Positions 18,403 through 27,100 of a stretch of DNA of 64,000 nt are shown piece after piece; the stretch's first letter is position 1, and each line of letters starts with the position of its first letter. A program made the translations under genes and the position numbers. This stretch comes from Balneolaceae bacterium (GTDB taxonomy: Bacteria > Bacteroidota > Rhodothermia > Balneolales > Balneolaceae): contig JAEPQE010000002.1 in the NCBI GenBank assembly GCA_017640665.1, positions 930,001-994,000 on the forward strand. The letters are read 5' to 3'. Below the pieces are notes generated by a model that saw nothing but the letters and a program-made list of their open reading frames with translations, was not told where the DNA came from and ran no database searches.

Positions 18403-19473
18403 TTAATTTCTGTGGTATGCGTTCATGTATTCTTCCATCCAGCCTTTGAAAAGTTTATCAGGCTCGGTGAGATCCTTAAACATCTTTCCCCAGCCTTTAG
18501 TAAGGATGAGTCCGAACTCGCCATTTTCATTTTTTTTATCCTTTTCCATGGCCTTAAACAATTCATCTAAGTTCAGGTTTGAGATCGAATACCCTTCCCA
18601 AATTACTTTAAAGACATTATGTGCTCGTTTTACTTCCTCATTAGATATATATCCTTTTTTCATTGATATATAATTAGCCATATCCATCCCAAACGATACT
18701 GCAACACCATGGGGAATCCCATAGTTAGTTATACTTTCAATTGCATGTCCGAATGTGTGTCCGTAATTAAATACGATTCTTTCCTTTTTATCAAACTCAT
18801 CAATTTCTATATAGCCTTTTTTAATGGAAAGACTTTTCCGGATTAGTTCACCTAGATTTTCCTGAGTTGCCAGAGCTTCTTTGAATTCAGTTTCAAAATA
18901 AAATACATCCTCTTCACCTGAAACAAAGTAGTAATGTGCCATTTCTCCTATTCCAGAACGTATATCTCGCTCAGTGAGTGTCTTCAGGTAATTAGGATCA
19001 ATATAAATTGATATTGGCGGGTAAAAACCTCCAACTTGATTCTTGAATTCTCTAAAGTTAATTGAGGTTTTACTTCCAATACAACTATCACACTGAGCAA
19101 GTAATGTGGTAGGAAAAAATACCCACCCGACTCCTCTGTAGAGCATTGAAGCAATATAAGCAGTTACGTCTTGTGTTATTCCTCCACCTATTGAAATGAG
19201 TCTGTTGTTTCTTTTAAAACCAGTTTTAATCAGCTCATCAATAAATGGGATAACCCCTTCATAGCTTTTTGTGCTTTCCAACGAATCAATAGCTATTGTT
19301 TTCATTCCTGAATTCAATATCAAATCAAGATCAGGATGAAGCTTGATTACTTTTTTGTCAACAATAACGCAATCACCAGGTCTATAAGAGTCTTTAAGGT
19401 GCTTTTCCAGAGAGGATATAATGTTCACTTCATAATTTTTGATAGATGATTTCACTATAAATGAATCAGACAT
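18403..19473 (-). CDS. 3-dehydroquinate-synthase-like sugar-phosphate cyclase
   Basis: A 356-residue protein from the ATG at 19473 (8-bp overlap with the upstream stop). It keeps the fold motifs of the DHQS superfamily: GGGITQDV (96-103), PTTLLAQCDS, GSKTSIN with Lys135, and metal ligands Glu177, His239 and His255 around NYGHTFGHAIE. Lys218/219 and Arg232 are also present. Where DHQ synthases usually have ExxK after the metal Glu, this protein has EMAH (His180), which may mean a different substrate. Candidates are sedoheptulose-7-phosphate or a related ulosonate giving a carbocycle. A role in shikimate synthesis is unlikely in this context. Confidence 0.75.
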   Translation of the reverse strand: MSDSFIVKSSIKNYEVNIISSLEKHLKDSYRPGDCVIVDKKVIKLHPDLDLILNSGMKTIAIDSLESTKSYEGVIPFIDELIKTGFKRNNRLISIGGGITQDVTAYIASMLYRGVGWVFFPTTLLAQCDSCIGSKTSINFREFKNQVGGFYPPISIYIDPNYLKTLTERDIRSGIGEMAHYYFVSGEEDVFYFETEFKEALATQENLGELIRKSLSIKKGYIEIDEFDKKERIVFNYGHTFGHAIESITNYGIPHGVAVSFGMDMANYISMKKGYISNEEVKRAHNVFKVIWEGYSISNLNLDELFKAMEKDKKNENGEFGLILTKGWGKMFKDLTEPDKLFKGWMEEYMNAYHRN

Positions 19474-20209
19474 TGGTAAAACCTCCATCTACAACTATAT
19501 TTTGACCTGTCATATAAGAATTTTCTTTAGAACTTAAAAATAAGATTACCATTCCTATTTCAGAAGGATCGGCTAATCGGTTGATTGGAATAGTAATTCC
19601 AATTTTTTTTAGCTCTTCTTTGGTATTAGTAGTTTCTGTCAATTCGGTTAAAGTGAATCCCGGGGAGATTGAATTAACTAATACTCCATATTTTGCTAGT
19701 TCAACCCCCATTGTCTGAGTTAAACCGTTAATGGCATTCTTAGACATTGAATAGATAGCTCTTCTAGCACGAGTAATCACACTCCAAATAGAAGCAACAT
19801 TAACAATTCTTCCATAGCCTTGTTTTTTCATCAAGCCTGCTAAAAATCTTGAGATTTTTAAGGGTGCATTCATATTGACTGAAATCAAGGCTGAGTAATC
19901 TTTATCTGAAATTTGTTCAACCTCATTTAAAAGATTAATCCCAGCATTATTTATAAACACATCAATTCGAGGAAGTAAATTAAGAAGCTCAATAAAAGAA
20001 ATTATACCTTCATCGGAACTGAAGTTACCCTGAAGGTATTCAAATTCTCCTATAGCTTTTAACTCCTCTTCTAAGGTTTTGGAAGGTTTAGGTCCTGTAC
20101 CAGTAATGTAAACTGTGCCACCTCTTTCTAAAAAAAGTTTCGCTGCTTCTTTCCCAATACCCCGGGTTGATCCTGTTATTACAATGGTCTGTCCGGTAAA
20201 ATCAAGCAT
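19466..20209 (-). CDS. SDR-family oxidoreductase
   Basis: A 247-residue classical short-chain dehydrogenase with cofactor motif TGSTRGIG (12-19), NNAG (87-90), catalytic Ser140, Tyr153 and Lys157 (YSMSK), and GQNIVVDGG near the end. FabG-like in outline, but its position between a SIS isomerase and a cyclase points to a keto/hydroxyl step in sugar or cyclitol synthesis. It lies 4 bp from the SIS gene. The cofactor and substrate cannot be fixed from the sequence. Confidence 0.85.
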   Translation of the reverse strand: MLDFTGQTIVITGSTRGIGKEAAKLFLERGGTVYITGTGPKPSKTLEEELKAIGEFEYLQGNFSSDEGIISFIELLNLLPRIDVFINNAGINLLNEVEQISDKDYSALISVNMNAPLKISRFLAGLMKKQGYGRIVNVASIWSVITRARRAIYSMSKNAINGLTQTMGVELAKYGVLVNSISPGFTLTELTETTNTKEELKKIGITIPINRLADPSEIGMVILFLSSKENSYMTGQNIVVDGGFTNV

Positions 20210-20213
20210 TTCT

Positions 20214-20813
20214 TTATTCGTAAAGGCTCATAAATTCTTCGTCTTGTCTCAGATAAGAAACTAACATATGGCAAATAATCATATGTAGATCCTCAATTGG
20301 ACCGTAGTCACCTTTCGGATTAGGTGTGAACAAACAGATTTTGCAGGCATCTTTGAGTTTACCTCCTTCAAATCCTACTAATCCAATTGATGTACCTCCA
20401 AGTTCATTGGCGTATTCAGCAGCTTTCACAACGTTCATTGAATTCCCACTCGCCGAAATAGCAATCAGAACATCACCTTTGCTAAAATAATCCTGCATCT
20501 GCTGAGTAAACACTTCATCGTAAGAATTATCATTCCCAATAGCCGTCATTAAAGGACTGTGATCTGTAAGACTAACTACTTTAATTCTTTTTTTCTTAAA
20601 ATATCTTACAAAAAATCCAAAATCTACTTTATAGTGAGAAGCGGTAGCGGCACTACCACCATTTCCAGCAACATAAATTGTTTTTTCATTTTTGTAGACA
20701 TCAATAATAGTAGATGTTATTTGTTCAAGTACATCAAAATCTATTTGATCAAATAGATCATTTAGTTTTTTTTGGTAGTCTGCAGAATGTTGTATGAGTT
20801 TCTCTTTTCTCAT
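20214..20813 (-). CDS. SIS-domain sugar isomerase (GmhA/DiaA-like)
   Basis: A 199-residue protein resembling sedoheptulose-7-phosphate isomerase. The phosphate-binding GNGGSA is at 50-55, with ISASGNS near 115-121 and IEDLHMIICHML near the end. GmhA converts sedoheptulose-7-P to manno-heptose-7-P. None of the other ADP- or GDP-heptose genes (HldE, GmhB, HddA, HddC) are here, so a heptose-7-phosphate intermediate may instead feed the adjacent cyclase-like enzyme. DiaA-type regulators share the fold, but the operon favours an enzyme. Confidence 0.78.
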   Translation of the reverse strand: MRKEKLIQHSADYQKKLNDLFDQIDFDVLEQITSTIIDVYKNEKTIYVAGNGGSAATASHYKVDFGFFVRYFKKKRIKVVSLTDHSPLMTAIGNDNSYDEVFTQQMQDYFSKGDVLIAISASGNSMNVVKAAEYANELGGTSIGLVGFEGGKLKDACKICLFTPNPKGDYGPIEDLHMIICHMLVSYLRQDEEFMSLYE

Positions 20814-20831
20814 TATTGTAGTTTTTTCAGT

Positions 20832-21827
20832 TTAAAAGTTTTTTTCAGCGTAAATCTTATCGATGATTGTCATTAACTTGAATGCATCTGATGAATTTCC
20901 AATCTCGATATTTGAATCATTTTCAATAGCGTCAAGGAAATGTTCGATCTCATATCTCCAACTATGGTCTTCTACATATTGTGTTTTTACTTCATCCTTC
21001 CAGGTTGCGGCTGGAGCCGTAGATCTATTTTTTGCAATAGATAGAACTTCTTCTCCATAACTCATCGTAGAAGTGATCAGTCCATTAAGCACCATGTAGC
21101 CTTTTTCCATAAATACCTCTAAAGAAAATAGGTGCCTCCATTGGCTCATTGTTGAGTGGAGTGATGCATCAATTCCAGTTTCAGAGTTTCTTAAAATAAC
21201 AAATGCATTATCTTCAACTTCCAGATTCCAGTAAAGATTCGAAACCTCAGCTTTAACTGAATCAAAATCCCCAGCTAAATGCAAGAACAAGTCAAGCATA
21301 TGAATCCCCTGATCAATTAAAATACCACCACCTGCGAGCTCTTTCTTTGCCCTCCAATTATCAAAATAATCTTCGGTAACACTTTTTCCATATCTCCCTC
21401 TCATCCAAATTATTTTCCCAAACTCGCCACTATCAACCAATTCTTTCATTCGAATTACACTACCATGATGTCTATGGTTAAATCCGTACATAAGCTTTCG
21501 ACCATTGCTGTTCTTTTCTACTTCAATAATCTCTTGAACATCTGCACCTGTAAAAGCAGGCGGCTTTTCACAAAAGACATGCTTTCCCGCCTCTAGAGCT
21601 TTTATTGTCAATTCCTTATTTAAAAAATTTGGAGTTGAAACAATGATCACATTAATCTCAGGTTTGTTAATTATCTCATCATGAGATAGATTGGGTATAT
21701 TATCCAGAGGTACCTGAAGATTTGGTTCCGATACCGCAATTACTTTTCCTCTTCCATCTTCTTCAATTGCTTCTAATCGGGTTTGCCCCATCTTTCCATA
21801 CCCAATAATACCTACATTAAAATCCAT
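20832..21827 (-). CDS. Gfo/Idh/MocA family oxidoreductase
   Basis: A 331-residue protein with GYGKMG (9-14), STPNFLN and the catalytic EKP at 87-89, followed by a typical C-terminal Gfo/Idh domain with GGGILIDQGIHMLDL. It belongs to the CMP-sugar module by spacing: 18 bp to the SIS gene and 43 bp from the 2-hydroxyacid dehydrogenase. Family members oxidise a ring hydroxyl of a sugar, inositol or nucleotide sugar. It is too different from WlbA at 10578 to be a duplicate made for the same step. Confidence 0.82.
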   Translation of the reverse strand: MDFNVGIIGYGKMGQTRLEAIEEDGRGKVIAVSEPNLQVPLDNIPNLSHDEIINKPEINVIIVSTPNFLNKELTIKALEAGKHVFCEKPPAFTGADVQEIIEVEKNSNGRKLMYGFNHRHHGSVIRMKELVDSGEFGKIIWMRGRYGKSVTEDYFDNWRAKKELAGGGILIDQGIHMLDLFLHLAGDFDSVKAEVSNLYWNLEVEDNAFVILRNSETGIDASLHSTMSQWRHLFSLEVFMEKGYMVLNGLITSTMSYGEEVLSIAKNRSTAPAATWKDEVKTQYVEDHSWRYEIEHFLDAIENDSNIEIGNSSDAFKLMTIIDKIYAEKNF

Positions 21828-21870
21828 AACTGTAGTTAGTTAATTAGTTTAATTTTTTATAATTCCGAAA

Positions 21871-22803
21871 CTAAATACTTTTTAGTGCTTCGATAAGATT
21901 ATTGACCGCATCAATTTCCATCTGAAGTTTCCCTTCTTTTGCATAGGACCCTAAATGAGGTGTAAGAACAATATTCTCTAAATCGCAAAGACTTCCAGAG
22001 TATGGTTCTTCTGAAAATACATCAACGGCAGCACCTGTTAGTTTACCATTTATTAATGCTTGATAGAGTGCCTCTTCGTCAACAACTCCACCTCTGGACA
22101 CATTGATAAGGAAAGCACCATCCTTCATTTGGTTAATTTGTTCAGTTCCGATTACATGACTTTTATCGCTACTTCTCGGCACGTGTAGAGTAACAATATC
22201 TGATTCAGACAATACTTCTTCCATTGTCTTATAAACTACTCCGGAATCTTTTGCCCAGTCTGTATCAGGATATAAATCAAACCCAATAACAGGATTTCCA
22301 ATACCTCTGAATAACTCAGCAGTGAGCTTTCCTATTCTTCCTACTCCAATTATTCCAATTGTTTTATTTAGAATAAGATTGCCAATTTGCTTTTCCCATT
22401 TACGATTTTTTAAAGCACAATGAGCTTGTGGAACTTTTCTAAGAAGGGATAAAGTAAGAGAAAGCGTTAGTTCTGCCACTCCTCTTGTTGGGCCATTCGG
22501 AGTGTTCACTACCGCTATCCCTTTTTTCTTAGCATAATCCAAATCTACACTATCCATACCCACTCCAACTCTGCTAATACATTTAAGCAGTGGGCATGCA
22601 TCCATAACTCGAGCAGTTAATGGTTCAACTCCAGCAACAATACCTACACAATCTTTTGCTAAGTCAATCGCTTCATCTTCAGTTAATCTTCGTCCATAAG
22701 GGTTATTGATAATTTTAAAACCTTCATCCTTCAATAAATCAAAAGGGTCAGAAGCAATCTGTCCAAATGAAGATGGTGATGTTAATATTGTAGGTTCATT
22801 CAT
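21871..22803 (-). CDS. D-2-hydroxyacid dehydrogenase
   Basis: A 310-residue NAD-dependent dehydrogenase of the phosphoglycerate-dehydrogenase type with GVGRIG (153-158) and the Arg237, Glu266, His283 catalytic set in NVSRGG, VFSEEP and LTPHLGS. It lacks the C-terminal ACT domain of serine-pathway SerA. It overlaps the pyruvate-aldolase-type gene by 4 bp. It may reduce a 2-keto acid released or formed by that aldolase, or oxidise a 2-hydroxy acid to feed it. Confidence 0.87.
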   Translation of the reverse strand: MNEPTILTSPSSFGQIASDPFDLLKDEGFKIINNPYGRRLTEDEAIDLAKDCVGIVAGVEPLTARVMDACPLLKCISRVGVGMDSVDLDYAKKKGIAVVNTPNGPTRGVAELTLSLTLSLLRKVPQAHCALKNRKWEKQIGNLILNKTIGIIGVGRIGKLTAELFRGIGNPVIGFDLYPDTDWAKDSGVVYKTMEEVLSESDIVTLHVPRSSDKSHVIGTEQINQMKDGAFLINVSRGGVVDEEALYQALINGKLTGAAVDVFSEEPYSGSLCDLENIVLTPHLGSYAKEGKLQMEIDAVNNLIEALKSI

Positions 22804-23555
22804 TGAGATCTTAATTCCTCCAAAGCTTTTTGCGATCCAGACGATACTAATGTTATATCTACCGAATAAGCAATAAACTTATAACCTTCTTTTATTCTTT
22901 TTTTAACTAAATCTGGATTAGGAGCAACTTGATGAATTCCAGGTAACACCTTATTTCGCTTACAAATTATTAGAAAATCTTCTATAGCTTTAGTCATCTT
23001 TGGATGACTAAAGTCACCAGTAATCCCCATAGAAGTACTCAAATCATACGGACCGATCAATGCCGCATCAATACCTTTTACAGACAAAATCTCGTCTAAA
23101 TTATAAATCGCATTAATATCCTCTATTTGAACACAAACAAAAGTTGATTTATTTGACTCATTAAAGGAAGCATGCAAATTTAGCCCGTAATCATTTGACC
23201 TACTGAAACCTACTCCTCTTCTGCCTTGTGGGGGGTATTTTACAGAGTCAACAAGCAATTGAGCCTCTTCTTTCGAATTAATCATAGGACAAATGATACC
23301 ATCCGCACCTGCATCAAGGTACCGTTTATTCTCTGAATAAGAATTTCCTGAAACTCTTACTAAGGCTCTACACTTACGGTTGCCAGATTTAATTGCCTGA
23401 AGTAAGCCAAAAGATTTTTCCAAATCTACTGGTGAGTGCTCAACATCTATTGCCAAAAAATCATATCCCGATATTGCCATTAACTCAGCAATTACTGAAC
23501 TACCACTACACAACCAACTTCCAATTATCGGGTTTGATGTTTCTTGATTATTCAT
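22800..23555 (-). CDS. HpcH/HpaI-type class II pyruvate aldolase
   Basis: A 251-residue protein with the HpaI active site: His40 in DVEHSP, Arg67 in LVRV, Glu145 in VQIEDINAI and Asp171 in IGPYDLSTSMG as metal ligand. The family joins pyruvate to an aldehyde to make 4-hydroxy-2-oxo acids, or cleaves them. In a locus with a CMP-ulosonate-type synthetase but no PEP-dependent NeuB or KdsA, it could build the 2-keto-acid sugar from pyruvate. It is the first gene of the module in transcription order after a glycosyltransferase. Confidence 0.85.
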   Translation of the reverse strand: MNNQETSNPIIGSWLCSGSSVIAELMAISGYDFLAIDVEHSPVDLEKSFGLLQAIKSGNRKCRALVRVSGNSYSENKRYLDAGADGIICPMINSKEEAQLLVDSVKYPPQGRRGVGFSRSNDYGLNLHASFNESNKSTFVCVQIEDINAIYNLDEILSVKGIDAALIGPYDLSTSMGITGDFSHPKMTKAIEDFLIICKRNKVLPGIHQVAPNPDLVKKRIKEGYKFIAYSVDITLVSSGSQKALEELRSQ

Positions 23556-24733
23556 TAATTGAGCATTCGATTATATTGATCTTTCATATTTTTACCAATT
23601 TTAGACCAATCATAGTGTTGTTCTAATACATTGAATTGATTTTTAATATAACCTTGTTTCAAAAATAATTCAGATTTAAAGAATTTTTTAATGGTAGAGT
23701 AAAGTTCATGGTCATTAGTATATAGTAGACCAGTCTTCCCATCAATTATATCTTCGGCTAACCCACCAGTGTTTTTTGCTATCACTGGCAATTTAAAACG
23801 CATAGCAAGAAAAGTTACTCCACTTTGAAATATGAATCGATAAGGAAGTAGAAGTACATCGGAAGCTTTGAAATAGATTTCAATTTCAGAATTTTCAATA
23901 AATTCAATTTTTGGCAAAACTAAGTTTCTATTTCTTCTAATAAGATCATTAATATTTTGGGCATATTCTTGCTGCCCTGACCTATATTTACCTGCTATTA
24001 CGAGGCGTAATGATCCAATATCATCTTCTAATTTTTTTAAAATTTCGAGTATGCTCTCAAGATTTTTGTAGGGTGCAATATTCCCAAAAAACAACATGAC
24101 TTTTTTGTCCATATCAAGCCCTAAAATATCTCTACATTCTTGCCTCGTTTTATCTGAAATAGAGACTGAATTATTTATTCCATGCTTGATAACTGTGATT
24201 TTTTTTTTATCGATACCATATTCAATTAAAATATGCTTTGTAAATTCATTATGTACTAAGAACGCGTTTACTTTGCTAAAAAAAAACTTCTTAGTAAGTG
24301 GTAAATCGATTTTGAAATTAGCCCCTGCTTTACTTAGTAGTGTGTCCGTACTAATATCATGTACTTTATAAATTAAAGGTTTACGGCGTAACTTTATGAG
24401 TAAGGGTAAAAAAAGCTCCTCGAATCTAGCTGTTTTATAATTAAGCCATTCGATATGGTATAGATCAACATCTGAGAATAGTATATACCAAAATAATTTA
24501 AAGTAATAAGCAAATGCTGAACCTATTAAACCTAATTTGGTAGAAGTTGCTTTAGAAATGAATTTATGAATCTTCACCCCTTTCCGAGTGTAAGGGTATA
24601 TTTCAAATTCAGTTCGTTTCGCATCTATTATATCAAAATCAATATCCTTTATGGAATTTAAAGCCGTAATAATTCCATATAAGTAATCAAATTGATGTCC
24701 TGAATATAAGATAGCCACTTTTTTGGGCTTCAT
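23555..24733 (-). CDS. glycosyltransferase, GT4-like
   Basis: A 392-residue GT-B enzyme. The C-terminal half carries LFFGNIAPYKNLE and a nucleotide-binding segment with LLLPYRFIFQSGVT and AKNTGGLAEDIIDGKTG, typical of GT4 retaining transferases. The N-terminal half holds an acceptor-side domain with a short membrane-associating hydrophobic stretch (about 72-88). It shares one base with the aldolase start and follows Wzy by 3 bp. Donor and acceptor are unknown. Confidence 0.85.
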   Translation of the reverse strand: MKPKKVAILYSGHQFDYLYGIITALNSIKDIDFDIIDAKRTEFEIYPYTRKGVKIHKFISKATSTKLGLIGSAFAYYFKLFWYILFSDVDLYHIEWLNYKTARFEELFLPLLIKLRRKPLIYKVHDISTDTLLSKAGANFKIDLPLTKKFFFSKVNAFLVHNEFTKHILIEYGIDKKKITVIKHGINNSVSISDKTRQECRDILGLDMDKKVMLFFGNIAPYKNLESILEILKKLEDDIGSLRLVIAGKYRSGQQEYAQNINDLIRRNRNLVLPKIEFIENSEIEIYFKASDVLLLPYRFIFQSGVTFLAMRFKLPVIAKNTGGLAEDIIDGKTGLLYTNDHELYSTIKKFFKSELFLKQGYIKNQFNVLEQHYDWSKIGKNMKDQYNRMLN

Positions 24734-24736
24734 TTC

Positions 24737-25918
24737 TTAAGGCGTTTTTGGAATTAAAAATTTATCATTAAAACGACTCTCTAACATAAAAATTAAGATA
24801 ATACCCCAAAACATATACCCAACGATAAAAGCATAACTAAACTGTACGAAGAAATGTATAATTAGAGACTTTTTTGTCAATAATTTGGATGTTGCCAAAT
24901 ATACAAAGATCATCAAATAGAAAAAAAGTCCAATTAGGCCATTAGAAATTCCTATCACTGCCACAGCATTATTGATATGGCCCCGTGCAAAAGAAACCAT
25001 TGCAGGATTATACATACCAAAGTTCTTAATTAACCAAGTATCGTATCTACCATACCCTTCTCCAAAAAAAAACTGCACCGAATTAGCCTCATCTAAATAC
25101 TTGAGTAAAACAAGAATCGAATTACCCCTACTACCCTCGCTACCACTGTAATTTGAGTTCGCAATACTTTTTACAGTTGTAGTTATCCTATTAATTAAAA
25201 AATCTCCAACTATTGGAACAGAAAATAAAAGAATAGCTACTGCCGAATAGGTAAGAATCAAGCGCTTGATACTCCTAATATTGTTTAGTGAAATAACAAT
25301 AAATGCAAGTATATAAGCAGTTAAACTAAGTGTAAAAACTATACAAATAAAGATAATGAGAAAGGCTTTTTTGCGATAGTATGACTTTGTATTAAGGAAA
25401 AAATAAAGTATAACTACTAAATAAATTCCCAAATAAGAGGGTTCATCAAATGATGATTTAACCCTATAAAAACCAAGTACTTCTGTAGATTTCGAACTTG
25501 AGAACAGACCCAAGATTTGTTCTAAGGGAGGAAGATTTAAGAAAGTAACTCCTATATCATAGAAAAAAAATGGAAGCATTACATATAATCCGTAGTAAAT
25601 ATATTTATCAATATTCTCTAATTCACTCGGTTTAAAACGAATTGTAATTGGGAAAGCCATTAAGAAAAGTGTGCCTAAGGAAAGTAAATATGGTCCAAAA
25701 CCAAATCTATATAGGGAAGTTAAAAAAGCTATAAAAATAAAAAGTGAGATTAGAAGTAATAGATTCATGTATACTTTTCGAAAGAAAAAGATAGCATATA
25801 TAGATAACACTATTGCAACAATCGCTGGTAGTGTAAAGGTATATCCACTTACTTCAATTCCAATTACATGAAGAGGAAAGGTAAAAAAATAAATCCTTAA
25901 CAGATTTCTTCCGATCAC
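24737..25918 (-). CDS. wzy: O-antigen polymerase-like membrane protein (Wzy)
   Basis: A 393-residue hydrophobic protein with about 11-12 TM segments and one large periplasmic loop (about 255-310) containing EGSRGNS and FFGEGYGRYDTW, the pattern of Wzy/O-antigen ligase-fold polymerases. It lies beside Wzx (27101) and Wzz (34420). Its sequence is poorly conserved, as usual for Wzy, so the call rests on topology and neighbours. No other polymerase or ligase candidate is in the locus. Confidence 0.78.
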   Translation of the reverse strand: MIGRNLLRIYFFTFPLHVIGIEVSGYTFTLPAIVAIVLSIYAIFFFRKVYMNLLLLISLFIFIAFLTSLYRFGFGPYLLSLGTLFLMAFPITIRFKPSELENIDKYIYYGLYVMLPFFFYDIGVTFLNLPPLEQILGLFSSSKSTEVLGFYRVKSSFDEPSYLGIYLVVILYFFLNTKSYYRKKAFLIIFICIVFTLSLTAYILAFIVISLNNIRSIKRLILTYSAVAILLFSVPIVGDFLINRITTTVKSIANSNYSGSEGSRGNSILVLLKYLDEANSVQFFFGEGYGRYDTWLIKNFGMYNPAMVSFARGHINNAVAVIGISNGLIGLFFYLMIFVYLATSKLLTKKSLIIHFFVQFSYAFIVGYMFWGIILIFMLESRFNDKFLIPKTP

Positions 25919-27096
25919 GAATTAAGTGGACTAAAAGTTTTTCGTTTCAAAAATAGCAGGTTAGAAAATGAATAGTAGTGTTTCCTTAAGTCTCCAAGCT
26001 GTATTTTTGATTCTAAAATATTCTGATGTAAAGAATCAAAAATTACATCTGATTCATAGTTTTTTAAAGTTTCAAATGTTTTCTCTGAGATTATTTTATA
26101 GTCATTCAAAAGTTCCCTCATTATCCCTTGAAGCGAATATTTTTTACTATAATCATCTAATCTTTCATAACTAAGTATGAATTGATCGACTGTAATATTA
26201 TTTAATATCGTAAGTGGAGTTACGATAGAAGGAATACCAGCCGAGGCAAAATCTAATATAATTGTACCCCTTCCAATACCTATGTCAATATTTTTGTTCA
26301 AATAATCGTATAAGTCATCACCAAATAAGGCTCCAGTAAAAACTATCTTAACATTTCGTACCTCTCTCTCTTTTAAGTGTTTCAAATACTTACCATCCCC
26401 AATAATATGCAAATAACACTTTTTTCCTTTGGTGTTAGCCTTATTTAATAGTGAGATTATCGTCATTAATGACGGGAAAAGATCTTTATCTAGTCTGCTT
26501 ACCCAACCGAAGTTTATGGTATCTCCTATTTCTTTGAAAACTGGTTTAGATTTATTTCTAGATTTATAAGGTAAATTAACAAATAATGCTTCTTTATTAA
26601 TTTCATACAAATATTGGTGCAATTTTCTTGTGTTTTTATTGAAATAAACTACTCCATTATTATCCACCAAATCAAAAAATATCTTTTTATTAACTTTAAA
26701 GTTTACACGTTCAATTCTCATGAACTTTTTTAATATTTTTTTTGACTGAACTTTCTTAAGAAACTTTGAAGAAACATAGAAATTCAAAGCGTGGAATTCA
26801 TGCAACAACAATAGTGATATTATTGAGGAATCAGCTAACGGAGACTCACATAGCTTATCAATATGTGAAATAGCTGATATGACATAATATTCTTTCTCTT
26901 TCAGCCTCTCATCAGAAATATTAATTTTTAAACTATTATCCTCATAATCAAGTTTTTCAAAAAGCACCCCATCTTTATAGTCTGTAATATTGACATTCAC
27001 TTTTTTATTTTTAAAATAGGCTAGCATCTCTAAAAATAAGAGTTCACTACCTCCATATCGCCTAGATGGAAAATAAATAAGCAAATCTTTTTCCAT
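25915..27096 (-). CDS. glycosyltransferase, GT-B fold
   Basis: A 393-residue protein with an N-terminal YGGSELLFLEML segment, as in GT4 acceptor domains. In the C-terminal half NFGWVSRLDKDLFPSLM and LHIIGDG resemble the nucleotide-sugar-binding half of GT4 enzymes. The usual ExxxxGxxxxE pattern near the end is weak (RGTIILDFASAGIPSIVT), so the donor site may be divergent. It overlaps the Wzy start by 4 bp. Only two or three glycosyltransferases are visible in the locus, implying a short repeat unit or further transferases elsewhere. Confidence 0.75.
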   Translation of the reverse strand: MEKDLLIYFPSRRYGGSELLFLEMLAYFKNKKVNVNITDYKDGVLFEKLDYEDNSLKINISDERLKEKEYYVISAISHIDKLCESPLADSSIISLLLLHEFHALNFYVSSKFLKKVQSKKILKKFMRIERVNFKVNKKIFFDLVDNNGVVYFNKNTRKLHQYLYEINKEALFVNLPYKSRNKSKPVFKEIGDTINFGWVSRLDKDLFPSLMTIISLLNKANTKGKKCYLHIIGDGKYLKHLKEREVRNVKIVFTGALFGDDLYDYLNKNIDIGIGRGTIILDFASAGIPSIVTPLTILNNITVDQFILSYERLDDYSKKYSLQGIMRELLNDYKIISEKTFETLKNYESDVIFDSLHQNILESKIQLGDLRKHYYSFSNLLFLKRKTFSPLNS

Positions 27097-27100
27097 AGTC

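Noticed and set aside
18403-19473. Housekeeping shikimate-pathway aroB
   Set aside because: Divergent active-site segment and location in a CMP-sugar gene set argue against the general shikimate enzyme, although only a genome search can exclude it.
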